A stretch of DNA of 64,000 bases from Castor canadensis (GCF_047511655.1 NC_133390.1:127277583-127341582), one strand, 5' to 3'; numbered from the stretch's first letter, positions 1 through 11,021 are shown. Numbers and translations are program-made. The notes: generated by a model not told the origin, from the letters alone.

Positions 1-149
1 ATGCTGTGTCCAGTGTCATTCCACTTACCATGTCTACAGGAATATTGATCTTAAGTCTTGTCCACCTGGAAAATTAAATCCAGCTCACAGATATTTTAAA
101 ACACTTGTGTAATGTTTCCACAAATACTTGAATTTGGTAGAATTTTTTG

Positions 150-285
150 TGTTTTGGTTTTGTTTTGTTTTGTTTTTCAGTGGGACTGGGGTTTGGACTC
201 AGGGCTCTGCATTTCCAAAGAAGGCACTCTAGTGCTTGAGCCACACCTCCAGTCCAATTTGCTCTGGTTATAGGAACTCTTCCTA
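150..285 (-). mobile_element. SINE, ID-like half, 'tggactggagg' lineage
   Basis: T-rich head, gggactggggtttggactca, then gagccacacctccagtccaa. No B1 half beyond 285. Confidence 0.75.
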
Positions 286-650
286 GGAAATTATAAATAT
301 TTCTCTTAGACACCAAATAGAAATCCACTGGTGATCTGCTGTTGTCTATCTTTCTGGTTCTGAAAGCTGTAAGTCCAAGGTCAAGGTGCTAACTCAGCCT
401 GCTTCTGGTGAGGGCTCTCTTCCTTCTTATCTTCTCCCTGTGTTCTCACAGGACCAGGAGAGAGGACAAGGACCCCTTTTCTAAAAGGTTTCTGCTTTTG
501 TTTTCCTGCCTATTTAGATCCCAAATTCCTGTCCCCACGCAGCTCCCAAACCAGCCCAATAACAAAGCACCAAGGCATCTGAATTTCCCAGATGGCAGGT
601 CTGGACAGACTGGGGCACTCTGCTTTCCATTCCCTTGCACTGTTTGTTTG

Positions 651-852
651 GTTTTTTTTTTTTTTTGTGGTACTGGAGTTTGAACTCAGGGCCTGCACCT
701 TGAGTCATTTTGCCAGCCCTATTTTCTGTTTTTGTATGCATGATGGGTGTTTTTGAGATAGGGTCTCTGGAACTATTTGCCTGGGCTGACTTCAAATCCT
801 GATCCTCCTGATCTCTAACTCCTGAGTAGCTAGGATTACAGGTGCCTGGCTC
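651..852 (-). mobile_element. SINE, B1-ID dimer, short ID form
   Basis: Full antisense dimer: T17, ID half with the internal deletion (ggcctgcaccttgagtcatt), then the B1 half ending tagctaggattacaggtgcc. Confidence 0.85.
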
Positions 853-1079
853 TTACTGAGGTTTTCATTAGCACACAGTACTGGACAGGGAGGAAGCTGA
901 AGATTGGGAGAAGGCTGCAGATTCAGGCAATTAGAGGCTACCACAGTGATGAGAGCAGCAGCATGGCTGTCATGGTGACATACAGAGAGCACAGCAGGCC
1001 TGAGCAGAGGACAGAGAACTTCGAGCTCAATTGCAGCTAAATTTATGATAGGCTGGAGAAGAGACAGAGACTCCAGAAC

Positions 1080-1180
1080 CACCCTGCTTGGGTCGGACTC
1101 ACACCTCCACCACTTCTTGTGTGGCCTAGGACTTCATTTCTCTGTGCTACAATTTCCTCATTTGTAAAATGGAATCACAA
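1080..1180 (+). mobile_element. MIR fragment
   Basis: acttcatttctctgtgctac then aatttcctcatttgtaaaatgg is the MIR central block in sense orientation. Confidence 0.6.
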
Positions 1181-1242
1181 TCCTCTTGCTGCAGCCTCCT
1201 GAGTGCTGGGATTATAGGCAGGGATCACCAGGCCTGGCTCTC
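1181..1242 (-). mobile_element. SINE fragment, B1-like
   Basis: gcctcctgagtgctgggatt then ataggcagg, B1 end in antisense, lying between two MIR pieces. Confidence 0.55.
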
Positions 1243-1254
1243 TCTTCAATCCTG

Positions 1255-1430
1255 GAAGGAAGTATGATGGATTAATGGAAAAGTCCCAGGCTTTGGAATT
1301 AGACTCCTGGGTTCACATCTTAGTTCTGCCACTTCCTGGCTGTGTGCTGACCATGTGAAGGCTGCTTGGCCTTACTGAACCTTTGTTTCCACATCTATAA
1401 AATGAAGGTTATGCTCATTTGGAAGGTCAG
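1255..1430 (+). mobile_element. MIR element
   Basis: cctgggttcacatcttagtt, ctgccacttcctggctgtgt and ccacatctataaaatgaagg follow the MIR consensus over most of its length. Confidence 0.75.
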
Positions 1431-1526
1431 GGTAAGGAGGAATGCTTCCTTAGTCAAAGCTGCAATGGCTACTAGTGCTGCCTGTGAAATCCCGTCCACC
1501 AGGGATGGTAGCTACTGTGGGCATAA

Positions 1527-1650
1527 AAGTATGTGTAGCTTATACCTGTAATCCAAGCTACTCAGGAGACAGGGATCAGGAGGATTCTGGTTCAGACCCA
1601 GCCTGGGCAAGTAGTTCATGAGACCCCTTCTCAAAAATACTCAACACATC
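1527..1650 (+). mobile_element. SINE, B1-like half
   Basis: acctgtaatccaagctactc, aggagacagggatcagg, ending in gaccccttctcaaaaatact. Directly followed by a full dimer. Confidence 0.75.
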
Positions 1651-1878
1651 CAGGTGCTGGTGACTCTCACCTGTAACCCTAGCTACTCAAGAGGCAGAGG
1701 TCAAGAGGTTTGTGGTTGGAAGCCAGCCCCAGGAAAATAGTTCGAGAGACACCCTATCTTGAAAAAAACCCATCACAAAAAAGAACTGATAGAGCAGCTC
1801 AAGTGGTAGAGTGTCTGCCTAGCAAGCATGAGGCCTTAAATTCAAACCCCAGTCCCATACACACACAAAAAAAAAAAG
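1651..1878 (+). mobile_element. SINE, B1-ID dimer, long ID form
   Basis: Full sense dimer with the cccatcacaaaaaa linker and an ID half that keeps gagtgtctgcctagcaagca; A-tail at 1864-1877. Confidence 0.85.
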
Positions 1879-2234
1879 TGTGAAAACCTCCAGGGACCTC
1901 ACTAGTGGCCTCCTGGATCAGAAATCTGAAGTTATATTCACCTGACCTCCCTTTCAGGGCAGGCCAGTCAGCTCCCCTCCAAAATAAGTTTGGTCCCTTA
2001 TTCACTGATTTGAGAAAGGAGCGAAGCCCCTGGAAACGTGTGAGCTAGACTGTGGATCAGGAGACAAAGCCTCAAGCTGTGAGGGTGACTCAGGGGCAGG
2101 AAGAGTGCTTTCCATGCAGAGCCCACATTTGATCCGTCTGTTCCCCCCAACCTCCCAAAAAATAAAAGGCCTAGACAGGTTTTTCCTTTTGTTTTGTTTA
2201 TGGTTTTCTTTCATTGCCTAACATCGTGACTACA

Positions 2235-2435
2235 TTTTTTGGTGGTACTGGAGTTTTAACTCTGGACTTTGGGCTTGCTAGGTAGGCATTCTGCCTCTTG
2301 AGTCACAGCTCCAGCCCTTGTTTGTTTATTTTGAGACAGGGTCTTACTACATAGCCCAAGCTGGCCTCAAACTGGAGATCCCCTCCTATGTGCTGGGATT
2401 ACAGGTGTGTGACCTCACATCCAGCACAAGAACAT
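2235..2435 (-). mobile_element. SINE, ID-like plus older B1
   Basis: ID half (ggtggtactggagttttaac to ccagcccttg), then a B1 of monomer type (gagacagggtcttactacat). The B1 half differs from the dimer B1, so this may be two insertions. Confidence 0.7.
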
Positions 2436-2586
2436 TTTACTGCTTGAGCCACTCTGCCAGCCTACAAGAACATTTTAAAGAAGTATAAAGAAGTGTGTGT
2501 GTTTTATGGGACTGAAGGTCAGAAAGGACAGGAGCAAATGGAAGAAAGTGGAACTGGTGAGAATTACTTGACCACAGGGAAGTTTT

Positions 2587-2818
2587 GTTGTTGTTTTATT
2601 TATTTGTTTTAGTGGAATTGCGGTTTGAACTCAGGGCTTCACACTTGCAAAGCAGGTGCTCTACTTCTTGAACTACACCTCCAGTCCATTTTACTCTGGT
2701 TATTTTAGAGATGGGGGTCTCATGAACTATTTGCCCGGGCTGGCCTTGAACCTAGATCCTCCTGATCTCAGTCTTCCAAGTAGTAAGGATTACAGGAGTG
2801 AGCCACCAGCTCCTGGTT
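2587..2818 (-). mobile_element. SINE, B1-ID dimer, 'tggactggagg' lineage
   Basis: Antisense dimer with cacacttgcaaagcaggtgc in the ID half and the ctccagtccattttactctg linker. Confidence 0.85.
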
Positions 2819-3225
2819 GTTTTTTGTTTTTTGATACTGGGGATTAAACCCAGGCATGCCAGGCAAACATGCTCTACCTTGCTGGGCACCAGCAGCTCAG
2901 GGCTGCAATCCTAGCTACTCTAGAGGCAGAGATCAGGAGGATCGAGGTTCAAAGTCAGCTAGGGGAAATAGTTCTTAAGACCCTATCTGGAAAAAGCCCA
3001 TCACCCGGGCTGGCAAAGTGGCTCAAAAGTGGTAAAGTACCTGCCTAGTAAGCATGAAGCCCCAACTTCAAGTCCCAGTACCCCCCCTAAAAAAAAAAAT
3101 CTGAAAAACCCCTTCACAAGAAAGGGCTGGTGGAGTAGCTCAAGGTGTAGACCCTGAGTTCAAACCCCAGTACCACAAAAAAAAAAAAAAAAAGCTCTAC
3201 TCTTGAGCTACACCCCCAAAACCCC
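2819..3225 (-). mobile_element. Old ID-like SINE split by a later insertion
   Basis: Left half 2819-2880 (gatactggggattaaaccca to gctctacctt); right half 3195-3225 (gctctactcttgagctacac). The gctctac duplication flanks the inserted SINE at 2881-3194. Confidence 0.7.
2881..3194 (+). mobile_element. SINE, B1-ID dimer plus extra ID unit (trimer-like)
   Basis: B1 half, long-form ID half ending at A-run 3090-3099, then a second linker (aaaaaccccttcacaagaaa) and a short-form ID half with an 18-base A-tail. Confidence 0.75.
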
Positions 3226-4140
3226 AGCCTGACAGAAGTATTCTTGGGTCCACTGAGTCTCAGGCAGGATAATTGAGCCTGAGAGGGTGAGTAGAGAAAC
3301 AGCTCACATACAGGTTTCCTTTCTGGGACAAGGACTATTTTTCATTATGATCCACAATCCAGGTGACTGTACCTAGTTTCCCAGTCAGAATCCACTCTGC
3401 CTGGGAAAGGTCTGCCCTAGCTCTAGAGACCCTAATTCCACCTGTTTGGCTAGTGTTTTGTGTTTTAGAGAGTGATCCTGCTGAATTAAAATTCAATTAA
3501 TCCAACTTTAAGGGCAAGAAAAACTATTAGTGAGAAATCATTAAACAGCACATAAACCCTTTGGGGACATGGAGTAGTAGGAGAAGCACAGCCTAGCTTT
3601 TGTTAAGGTGCTTTTGGGCCCAAGGAGTGAACTGTTTGAAGGAATTTTAACAAGATAGTGGTCAAAGTGGAATTTGTTCTTGTTGTTTATTTAAGGCTTT
3701 ACAAGGCCCTGGCAGGTCCCCTGGGTCTGGAGGGGAGAGTTTGGTAACTGTGGTGAGAGGTAGACTCTTAGGGGGGCGTTTTCTAAACCTGTGAGGAAGC
3801 AAAACAATTGGCCTGGAGGGGTCACAAGTCTCAGGGTCCTGAAAGACAAAGCAAGCCTGGGGGGAAGTGTCTGAGACTGCGGGTAGGGAAGAGACCTGAC
3901 AGCTAATGAGCAGGGGATCTTGGGAGCGGAAAAACAGACTCACCCAGAGGTTGTTGGGACAACTGATGAAATGTGAATACAGTCTGTGGATTAGATAATA
4001 GGACTGTAGCAACATTAAATTTCCTGATTTTGATAACTGTACTTGGGTTGTAGAAGATAATGTTCACAGTCTTAGGAAATGCACAAGGAAGTGATTGGGG
4101 CACCATAGCTACAGCTCTCCTCCCAAATGGATCAGAAACC

Positions 4141-4141
4141 A

Positions 4142-4184
<43 letters not shown>

Positions 4185-4197
4185 ACGCACACGCGTG
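4141..4197. repeat. (GT)n in a 57-base alternating purine-pyrimidine tract
   Basis: About 19 GT units at 4145-4183, followed by gcacgcacacgcgtg. Purine and pyrimidine alternate without a break through the whole tract, the pattern favourable to Z-DNA. Confidence 0.95.
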
Positions 4198-4304
4198 GGT
4201 AGATATGTACAATGTGGAAATGGCCGTGCACACGTATTATGGACATGTAATATGAATATCTTATGAAAGGCCAAAATGTTAACAATAAAAATAGTAAAAC
4301 TAAA

Positions 4305-4497
4305 TAAGCCTGCAGGATGCCAGTCATACCTACTCAGGAGGCAGAAATCAGGAGGATTGAGGTTTGATGTCAGCCAGGGCAAATACTTCCAGAGACCCTA
4401 ATCTTGGAAAAAAAAAAAATCCATCATGAAAAAGGGCTGGTGGAGTGCCTCAAGGTGTAGGCCTTGAGTTCAAACCCCAGTACAGCAAAATAAACGT
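4305..4497 (+). mobile_element. SINE, B1-ID dimer, short ID form
   Basis: atacctactcaggaggcaga to ctcaaggtgtaggccttgag; complete dimer. Confidence 0.85.
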
Positions 4498-4512
4498 AAG
4501 TGATAAAAACTA

Positions 4513-4565
4513 AAGGAAAGGAGGAAGAAAAAGAGAGAAAGAGAAAGAAGAAAGAAAGAACGAGG
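4513..4565 (+). repeat. GA-rich low-complexity tract
   Basis: Purine-only run of agagaaag / gaaagaa units directly after a SINE A-tail, probably grown from that tail. Confidence 0.7.
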
Positions 4566-4611
4566 TAGGTAAGAAATAAACAAAATGTTCATATCTGATC
4601 TTATTTTGCTT

Positions 4612-4695
4612 ATATATTTTGGGTGCTGGGAATGGAACCCAGGGCCTGGCACACACTAAGCCAGTGTTCTACCACTGGCTACATCTCCAAGCATG
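4612..4695 (-). mobile_element. SINE, ID-like monomer
   Basis: gggtgctgggaatggaaccc to accactggctacatctccaa; older tRNA-derived type without B1. Confidence 0.55.
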
Positions 4696-4854
4696 ATAAC
4701 ATTTATTGGTGGTTTCCCCCTGCCCAGGAATATACTAAAATAGGTGCTAATAGATTGCACAAGAATTAGGAGTCACCTCAAGAGAGGCTCTCAGTCGGTG
4801 AAAAGCCTTGCCCGTCCTGGCTCCAGCGAGGCCTGAGCTTTACTGAAGGCCTCT

Positions 4855-5025
4855 GGTGCCCAGCCCTTGCCTTCAAGGCTGGTAGCTTTCTGGAGGAGAC
4901 AGACATCTACAAAATTAGTGCTGGATGTGCCTACAGAAACTGTGTTGGCAGCGTGAATGTGGGAAAGTGCTTCTCAGTCTTCAAGGAAACTGCCAGAAAT
5001 GGCTTACTTCCCAGAACATGGGATA
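4855..5025 (+). mobile_element. Old L2-like repeat, left part
   Basis: ggaggagacagacatctaca then aaattagtgctggatgtg resembles old L2 copies. The right part resumes at 5462 after a SINE insertion. Confidence 0.35.
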
Positions 5026-5461
5026 CTTGAAGTAGGTTTGGGTTTTTGTTTGTTTTGGGCAGTATGGGTTTTGAACCCAGGACCTCATGCTTGCTAGGCA
5101 GTCATTCCACCAGCCCTTTTTTGTAAAGGGTTTTTCAAGATAGGGTCTCATGAACTACTTGCCGGGTCTGGCTTCAAACCTTGATCCTCTTGATCTCTGC
5201 CTACTGAGTAGCTAGGATTATAGGCAGGAGCCACTGGCGCCTGGTTTATTTTTGTTTCTTGAGGCAAATTATTGCTGTGTAGTCAGGCTGGCCTCAAATT
5301 AGTGACCCTGTTGCTTCAGCCTCCTGAGTGCTGGCAGTGGGATTACAGGAGTACACTAACATTTTGTTGTTTTTGGCACTGGGATTTGAACTCAGGGCCT
5401 CAAGCTTGCTCAGCATCACTCTATCACTTGAGCCATGCCACCAGCACCTTGAAGTAGGTTT
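5026..5461 (-). mobile_element. Antisense SINE block inside a 14-base target-site duplication
   Basis: cttgaagtaggttt occurs at 5026-5039 and again at 5448-5461. Between them, all antisense, lie a B1-ID dimer (5040-5245), a B1-like monomer (5246-5355) and an ID-like monomer (5356-5447). Either one composite unit inserted, or later insertions extended a first one. Confidence 0.75.
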
Positions 5462-5700
5462 TGAAGGCTGAGTGAAAGTCAGAGAAGGAGGTTGTGAGCA
5501 GGGGTGGAGAGACAGTTTGCAAAGCAGAAGGAAGAGTCAGCAACTGCCTGCAAGGGTTCTGTCAGTGTGTGTGGAGGGAGGTGGGCCCTGCAAAGCATGG
5601 GGCAGGAGGCCAGCCAGGTGAGTCTGCAATGAAAGGCATGGAGGAAGACAGCATGTGAGCTGGGATCTGAGGAAAGAGACCGCCAAGGATGCTGCAAAAC
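5462..5700 (+). mobile_element. Old L2-like repeat, right part
   Basis: Continues from 4855-5025 as tgaaggctgagtgaaagtca. Match to the family is weak; continuity across the insertion is supported by the flanking 14-base duplication. Confidence 0.35.
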
Positions 5701-5927
5701 CATGACCTACCTAGACAGAGGGCATGTCTGGAACAAAGAACAGAGGTCAGGCAGGAGCAAATCCCAAGGGATGGGGCTGGTAAACACCTGGACACTGAGA
5801 GTTGGCTGCAGGTGCGACTCTCAGAGAGTTGTGCAAGGTGTTTGCCTCTCACTTGAGCCTGCGCACTTTCACATAAGGCCTTGGTGGAAGAGTTCCCAGG
5901 TCAGAGTCACTCCAAGAAAACATCCTA

Positions 5928-6030
5928 GCTTGGGGAGAAAGGCAACTGTTGTACACTGTTGGGGGGAATGTAAATTGGTATGCAATTAGGGAAAACAGTA
6001 TGGTGGTCCCTTGAAAAATTAAAAATAGAA
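5928..6030 (+). mobile_element. LINE-1 ORF2 3' fragment, sense
   Basis: gtacactgttggggggaatg, then gtaaattggtatgc and gaaaacagtatggtggt, matches the conserved L1 ORF2 block near its end, in sense orientation. A SINE follows directly. Confidence 0.75.
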
Positions 6031-6240
6031 AAGCCAGCTGGGCATCAGAGCTCATGCCTGTAATCCTAGCTTCTTGGGAGGCTGAAATAAAGAGGATCGT
6101 GGTTTGAGGCCAGCCCAAATAGTTCTTCAGACCCCCATCTAGAAAAAAACCAGGGAAAAATGAACTGGGGTTGTGGCTCAAGTGATAGAGTGTCTGCTGA
6201 GTTCAAACTCCATCACTGCCAAAAACAACAACAAAACAGA
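6031..6240 (+). mobile_element. SINE, B1-ID dimer
   Basis: catgcctgtaatcctagctt to gagttcaaactccatcactg, directly downstream of the L1 fragment. Confidence 0.8.
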
Positions 6241-6274
6241 TTTAAGACTCATACCTGCATATAAAATAGATAGC

Positions 6275-6499
6275 AACTGTGTGCTGGTGGCTCAGGCCTG
6301 TAATCTCAGCTACTGGGGAAGCATTGATTAGGTGCATCGAGGTTCAGTTTGAAGTGAGCAAATAGTTCTAGAGACTCTGTCTCAAAAATACCCAACATGA
6401 AACAGGGCTGGCAGAGTGACTCCAGTGGTAGATTGCCTACCTAGCAAGCATGAGGCCCTGAGTTAAAGCCCCAGTACCTCAAAAAAAAAAAAAAAAAAG
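6275..6499 (+). mobile_element. SINE, B1-ID dimer, long ID form
   Basis: Complete, with an 18-base A-tail at 6481-6498. Confidence 0.85.
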
Positions 6500-6981
6500 G
6501 AGGACTGGGACAGAGCTGAGAGGTCTTAGGCAGCCAGGTATAAAGCAGTTTGAGGTAGCTTCTCTAGGAAAGAGGGAGTCCTGGAACTGGGGGACAGGTG
6601 GACGACTGAAGAATGGTTACTAATAAATGCCATAGAGCTTGTCAGCTGGAAATTCAGGCATTTGGAGTAAGGTATAACAGCATGGATTGACATCTATCTT
6701 TTGGTTTTTCTGCTATATTTATTTCAAGTGTAACTTTTATATTATTTTTCCCTTTTGATGGAAGACTTAGAGTTACATTTTTGAGAAGAGATTGGGAGCT
6801 TAGCTTTGACATTGCCAGTAACAGGTAATGGGGGGTCTTGAGGTGGGAGGACTGTAACTTCTGTTATGGAAAAGAAGGAGAATGTGACTGGTGGTGGTTG
6901 CACAGGTCCAGGGTAGCAGAGTGATGAGGCAATGACACACTAAAGGTAGTCAGGCAGTTTACAAGTCCCTCCAGCAAATGC

Positions 6982-7078
6982 TGAGTTTTTGTTTTTGTGG
7001 TGCTGGGGATTGAACTCAGTACCTCAGGCTTACTAGGCAGGTACTCCACTGAAAGAGCCATGTCTCTGGCTCTGTAAT
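6982..7078 (-). mobile_element. SINE, ID-like monomer
   Basis: gtgctggggattgaactcag then tacctcaggcttactaggca. Confidence 0.7.
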
Positions 7079-7104
7079 AAAACATTTTCACAAGCTTATT
7101 TAAC

Positions 7105-7218
7105 CTGATAGGCTAGTACATATCATTCTTGCTACAGGGATGGAAAATCTTAGGCACAGAGAGGGTCAGTAAGTTGCCCAAGTACACAGTAAAGAGTAGG
7201 GGAATCAGGATATCAGCT
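7105..7218 (-). mobile_element. MIR fragment, antisense
   Basis: aggcacagagagggtcagta then agttgcccaagtacacag is the reverse of the MIR core. Confidence 0.6.
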
Positions 7219-8514
7219 TACCGGAGTTTTAAACTATTTTTAATTACCAGTACTGAGTGTTTACTCTTGTGTTTTAGATGTATAATTCCAATTCAAAACT
7301 TCCCTAATTTATAAAGTTCTAGGAAACTAGACTTTCCATCATATCCTATGACATGTTGCTATGAACTCAGTGTTGCTGAAAGCAGCTCACAGTCTTCTGT
7401 AATGGTCCCAAGGCCACAGTCAGAGTAGAGTGAAGAGGCTATAGCACACCATCCCCCCTCAATTGGTGGGCAGTGATTCAATAGGTGTCTGTGTTAGACT
7501 GGTATCTACCCCATATGCTCAAAATAGTAATTATGATGTAATGTTTATTTTATTTATTTATTTTTTGAAAAAGCACATACTCTGGAGATTTATGTATTTA
7601 AAAAAATTATGTGATTGCACCCGGAGGATGATGGTGAAAGGTGCAATTTTGACATCAAAACAGGAGGTTGCATGGAATATTTAATGAAAGGATCTGATGA
7701 GAAAAGCAGATTGGAAGTCAAGTTGCTGTGATGGAAATGTGGCCTAGCCCACAGTCCAGGGTCAGAGAGAGTGGCAGGGAATGGTGTCATCTTTGAAAAC
7801 AAAGTAGGGTTACAGACACATGGGGTAGAATGCAAATTTACGGCCTACCTACTTTCAGGGCTGGTTTTCTTTTTTAAAAAAGTGGTTACTTATTAAAATA
7901 AGATGATTTGTTTTCAGGATTCAGGAAAACTGGAAGGCTGCAGGCTCCTCATCTCTTGCTAGGAAAGAGTGTTTACTAGTTAGGATGGCAATGAAAGTTT
8001 TAATTCAATATAGTTTATAGCAGGGGACTGTGTCCTTGCTTTTCATCTGGACACACAGAGCAGCCTTTTCTAGATCAGCCAAAGTCTTCCTAGGTTCTAA
8101 TACTAATGTATTATTTACCTATCACTATGCCACATTAAAAAAAATCATAGCTGCGTTTCTATACAGTTGGGGTTAAATTGGATGATTGACAATTCCCTCT
8201 TCTCTGTAGTAAATGAAGTCTTAACTGAAATTAGGAATGTGCTATGTACCAATTTACACTGCAGGACTGCTTCCTGGCAACGTCTGTCAATCCAAGAAAA
8301 AAAAGGATGGGAGCAACTTTTCATGAAGAAAAATCAAACCTCCTGCACCTTCTCTTTCTCTTTTCTTTGTGCTTTATTCTGAGCAATTGTCCTCAGGAAA
8401 CCAACTCACCAACTGCTGGCAAGTTTGATTCCTCTTTCTGGACTCACAGCCTTCCTGCTCCTCAAACTTTTACCTTAGAAACAGGGCTGCTGGGTTTTTT
8501 TCCCTTGTCATTTT

Positions 8515-8549
8515 TTCTTCTTCTTCTTCTTCTTTTTTTTTTTTTTTTT
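8515..8549 (+). repeat. (CTT)n then T-run
   Basis: Six cTT units followed by 17 T. May be the tail of an antisense SINE whose body is gone. Confidence 0.85.
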
Positions 8550-8849
8550 GTGGTGGGTGGGGCCAAACCGAGAGGGAGACAGCAGATCTGGGCCATCTGA
8601 CCCTTCTGGCAATTCTCTTCATCTGTTTTCCTTTTGTTTTTTTAAAGAAAAGAATTTTAAAGCAATCAAAGAGAAGAAAAGAAACAGAATCAGGAAGATT
8701 CTAAACTAGCTCTGGAGTCAGGCTAGTATGCTGGAAAATGACAGGAGTATGTAGATTTGTGTGCGTGTGCAATTTACAGCTCTCAAATTAGGATGAAGAA
8801 TCTTGTTCTGGCAGTGCAAGATGGCATGAGAAGCTCTGTCTCTCAACAA

Positions 8850-9045
8850 TTGGTTTATTTTTGATGCTGAGAATTGAATTCACGGCCTCCTGAACATGCA
8901 CAAGCTACCACTGAGCCACACCCCTAATCTCTAATTTATTTTTATTTTTGAGATTAAGTCTTTCCATGTAGCCTAAACTGACCTAGAATTCTGATTCTTC
9001 TGCCTCAGCCTCCTGAGGGCTGGGACTACTGCCATGCCTGGCTTC
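8850..9045 (-). mobile_element. SINE, ID-like plus B1, old
   Basis: gatgctgagaattgaattca, then ccactgagccacacccctaa, then a B1 end gcctcagcctcctgagggct. Confidence 0.65.
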
Positions 9046-9420
9046 AGCCCCTAATTTCAGTGATAAAACCTTTATTTCTTCATGTGGCAGAGGAGGTGCT
9101 TAGTTTCAGTTTCATTGGATGCAGCTTCCCCACTCCTCACACATTTTTCTGGTGGTCACTGATCTCTACTTTTGCTCAGGGGGTAGGGAGGGTGCCCTTG
9201 AGGGCAGCTGAGGACTGAGACCATTCTAGTGGGGCTGCCAGGCTCTTCTGGGCTTCGGAAGCTGTCCTCAGACCGCACCTGGGAGCACTTAGGGCCCTGT
9301 CTTCCAGCACCTTTGCTCAGTTGAGTTGAGTTAAGGGCTCTTTCCAGGATGATCTCCCCCTGGAATATGATGAGCAAAATTAGGGACGTCTATGCATTGT
9401 AGTCCCTCTCATCCTTTATG

Positions 9421-9499
9421 ACCCAGGCACGGTTGTCTTGTCTTCTTGTCGTTGAAGTATAATTTCTATGGTGAAATTTTGCACAGATCCTGAGTGACG
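9421..9499 (-). mobile_element. L1M-type relic, antisense, left part
   Basis: gttgaagtataatttctatggtgaaatttt resembles the reverse of old L1M 3' ends; the same relic seems to resume after SINEs at 9841. Confidence 0.4.
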
Positions 9500-9717
9500 T
9501 TTTATTTATTGGTAGGACTGGGTTTTGAACACAAGGCTTCCGGCTTGCAAAGCTTGTGTTCTACAGTTTGAGCTGCATCTCTAGTCCATTTGGCTCTGGT
9601 TATTTTGGAAATGGGGTCTTGTGAACTATTTGTGCAGGCTGACCTCAAACTGTGATCCTCCCTAACTTGGCCTCCCAAGTTGCTAGGATTACAGGCATGG
9701 GCTGCCGGTACTAGGCT
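9500..9717 (-). mobile_element. SINE, B1-ID dimer, 'tggactggagg' lineage
   Basis: ggcttgcaaagcttgtgttc and ctctagtccatttggctctg; inserted in an L1M relic. Confidence 0.8.
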
Positions 9718-9724
9718 AAATGAC

Positions 9725-9840
9725 ATTTATTTTAATTGAGACAGGGTTTTGCTGTGGCCCAGACTGGCCTGGAATTTGTGATCCTCTTTCCCCAGCTTCC
9801 TAGGGCTAGATTACAGAGGCGTGAGCCACCATGCCTGGCC
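9725..9840 (-). mobile_element. SINE, B1 monomer
   Basis: attgagacagggttttgctg to gtgagccaccatgcctggcc. The last SINE before the repeat-free promoter domain. Confidence 0.75.
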
Positions 9841-10065
9841 ATTTGTAAGTATTGACAAGTGTACACAACAGAGTATAGATTTTTATTTCATTCCCTCACA
9901 GTTTCCCCCTCCCAGCTTTTCATCCCCTACCTCCATATCTTACTTGTGCCTGTTCTAGAATGTCCTGTAAATGGGGAATCATAACAGCACGGATTTTGTG
10001 TTTGGCTTCTTTCTCCCAACATGATGTTTTGATGCTGATTATGGATTGTACCGGTTTAAATTGAA
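9841..10065 (-). mobile_element. L1M-type relic, antisense, right part
   Basis: gtgcctgttctagaatgtcc, then aaatggggaatcataacag and ttgtgtttggcttctttct match the reverse of old L1M 3' ends in order. It marks the proximal limit of repeats before the CpG island. Confidence 0.65.
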
Positions 10066-10733
10066 CCAAGATATCACTCACGGTCAGACAAGAGTAAGAT
10101 GGGGACAACTGAGGACCCATTGGCCTCCAAGGCCTGATACTCCCTAAATCTTGGCATGCTGCCCCGTGGTGGGCCCTTCCTAGCTAGTCTCTTTACAAGG
10201 CCAGCAAGTTCCTCTCCCAGAACCGCCCAGACAGCCTCGGGCACCACCCAGATGGCCGCGGGGCCGTCACCGGGTCGCCTCCTTGAACAGCTGCCCCTAC
10301 TCCCATTAAAACTCCAAAGGGAGCTGGCCCCTCCACGGACCAGAATTCAGATTCGTTTAATTCCACGCATCCAACTGTACACAAAAGTGTGATGCGTTTG
10401 TGCTGGTCCCAGATTTGTAGAGTCCTTGAGAAAACGTAGAAGGAAAAAAAGAAAAGGTGGGGAAAACCGCAGCTCTCCGGAGGCAGGGGATATCAGCCTC
10501 CGAACAGCCAGCGTTTTAGAATGAAGTCTTTTCTTTTCTTTTTTAAATAAACGGAAGAGTCGCTCTCTGCTCCTCGCTCGGAAGGTTTCAAAGGTCGTCA
10601 CACTGAGGCCCGGGGGCGTTCATCTCCCCAGCGGCCGGGAGAAGGGAGGAGGCTGGTGGGAGGGGGAGGGAGCACACAAAAGCGGCCGTGCCGAGAGGGC
10701 TAATGTTTCCTGTTTGCCTGGAGCCCCCTCCTC

Positions 10734-10780
10734 TGCGTCCCCTCCCCCAGCCCCCTCCCAGCACTCGGGCGGAAGTGAGT
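10734..10780 (+). promoter_or_regulatory. GC/CT boxes beside an ETS-type site
   Basis: A pyrimidine-rich block of Sp/KLF-type boxes (cccctcccccagccccctccc) is followed within about 10 bases by gcggaagtga at 10769-10778, a good ETS/GABP-type core. Sp/ETS pairs are common at CpG-island promoters. This is about 1.5 kb upstream of the TRIM71 start codon, so it could serve an upstream start site or a divergent transcript. Motif match only. Confidence 0.35.
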
Positions 10781-11021
10781 TTGCTCCTTTGGAGATTAAA
10801 AGGATTCCGAATTCCGATCAGTCCCAATAACCGGCGTTCTGGGAGGAGTAGAAGAGGCGGCAAAGCAGAGAAAGCGGGGGCACGCGGGCGCGCGCACGCA
10901 GCCCGAATTGGGGGAGTTGTGCAAAGCCCCAGGAGGCCAGGGCACCGCGAGAGCAAAGCCCGGTAGGCGCGGCGCAGCCGGGGCCACCCGCGTCCCGCTT
11001 GGAGACTCGTTCCTGAAGGAA

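Larger units (their letters stand above)
1..10150. other. Upstream intergenic region, no coding exon seen
   Basis: Flank 5' of TRIM71. In other mammals the next gene upstream is, from memory, CNOT10; nothing here resembles it. Stretches outside recognised repeats are 286-650, 853-1079, 1879-2234, 2436-2586, 3220-4140, 6500-6981, 7220-8514 and 9046-9420. All lack long frames with protein-like sequence and I see nothing specific in them. Open frames here are short or run through SINEs. Confidence 0.7.

Noticed and set aside
3903..4382. 159-codon antisense open frame with His-Thr repeats
   Set aside because: The repeats come from the GT microsatellite and the N-terminus from a SINE.
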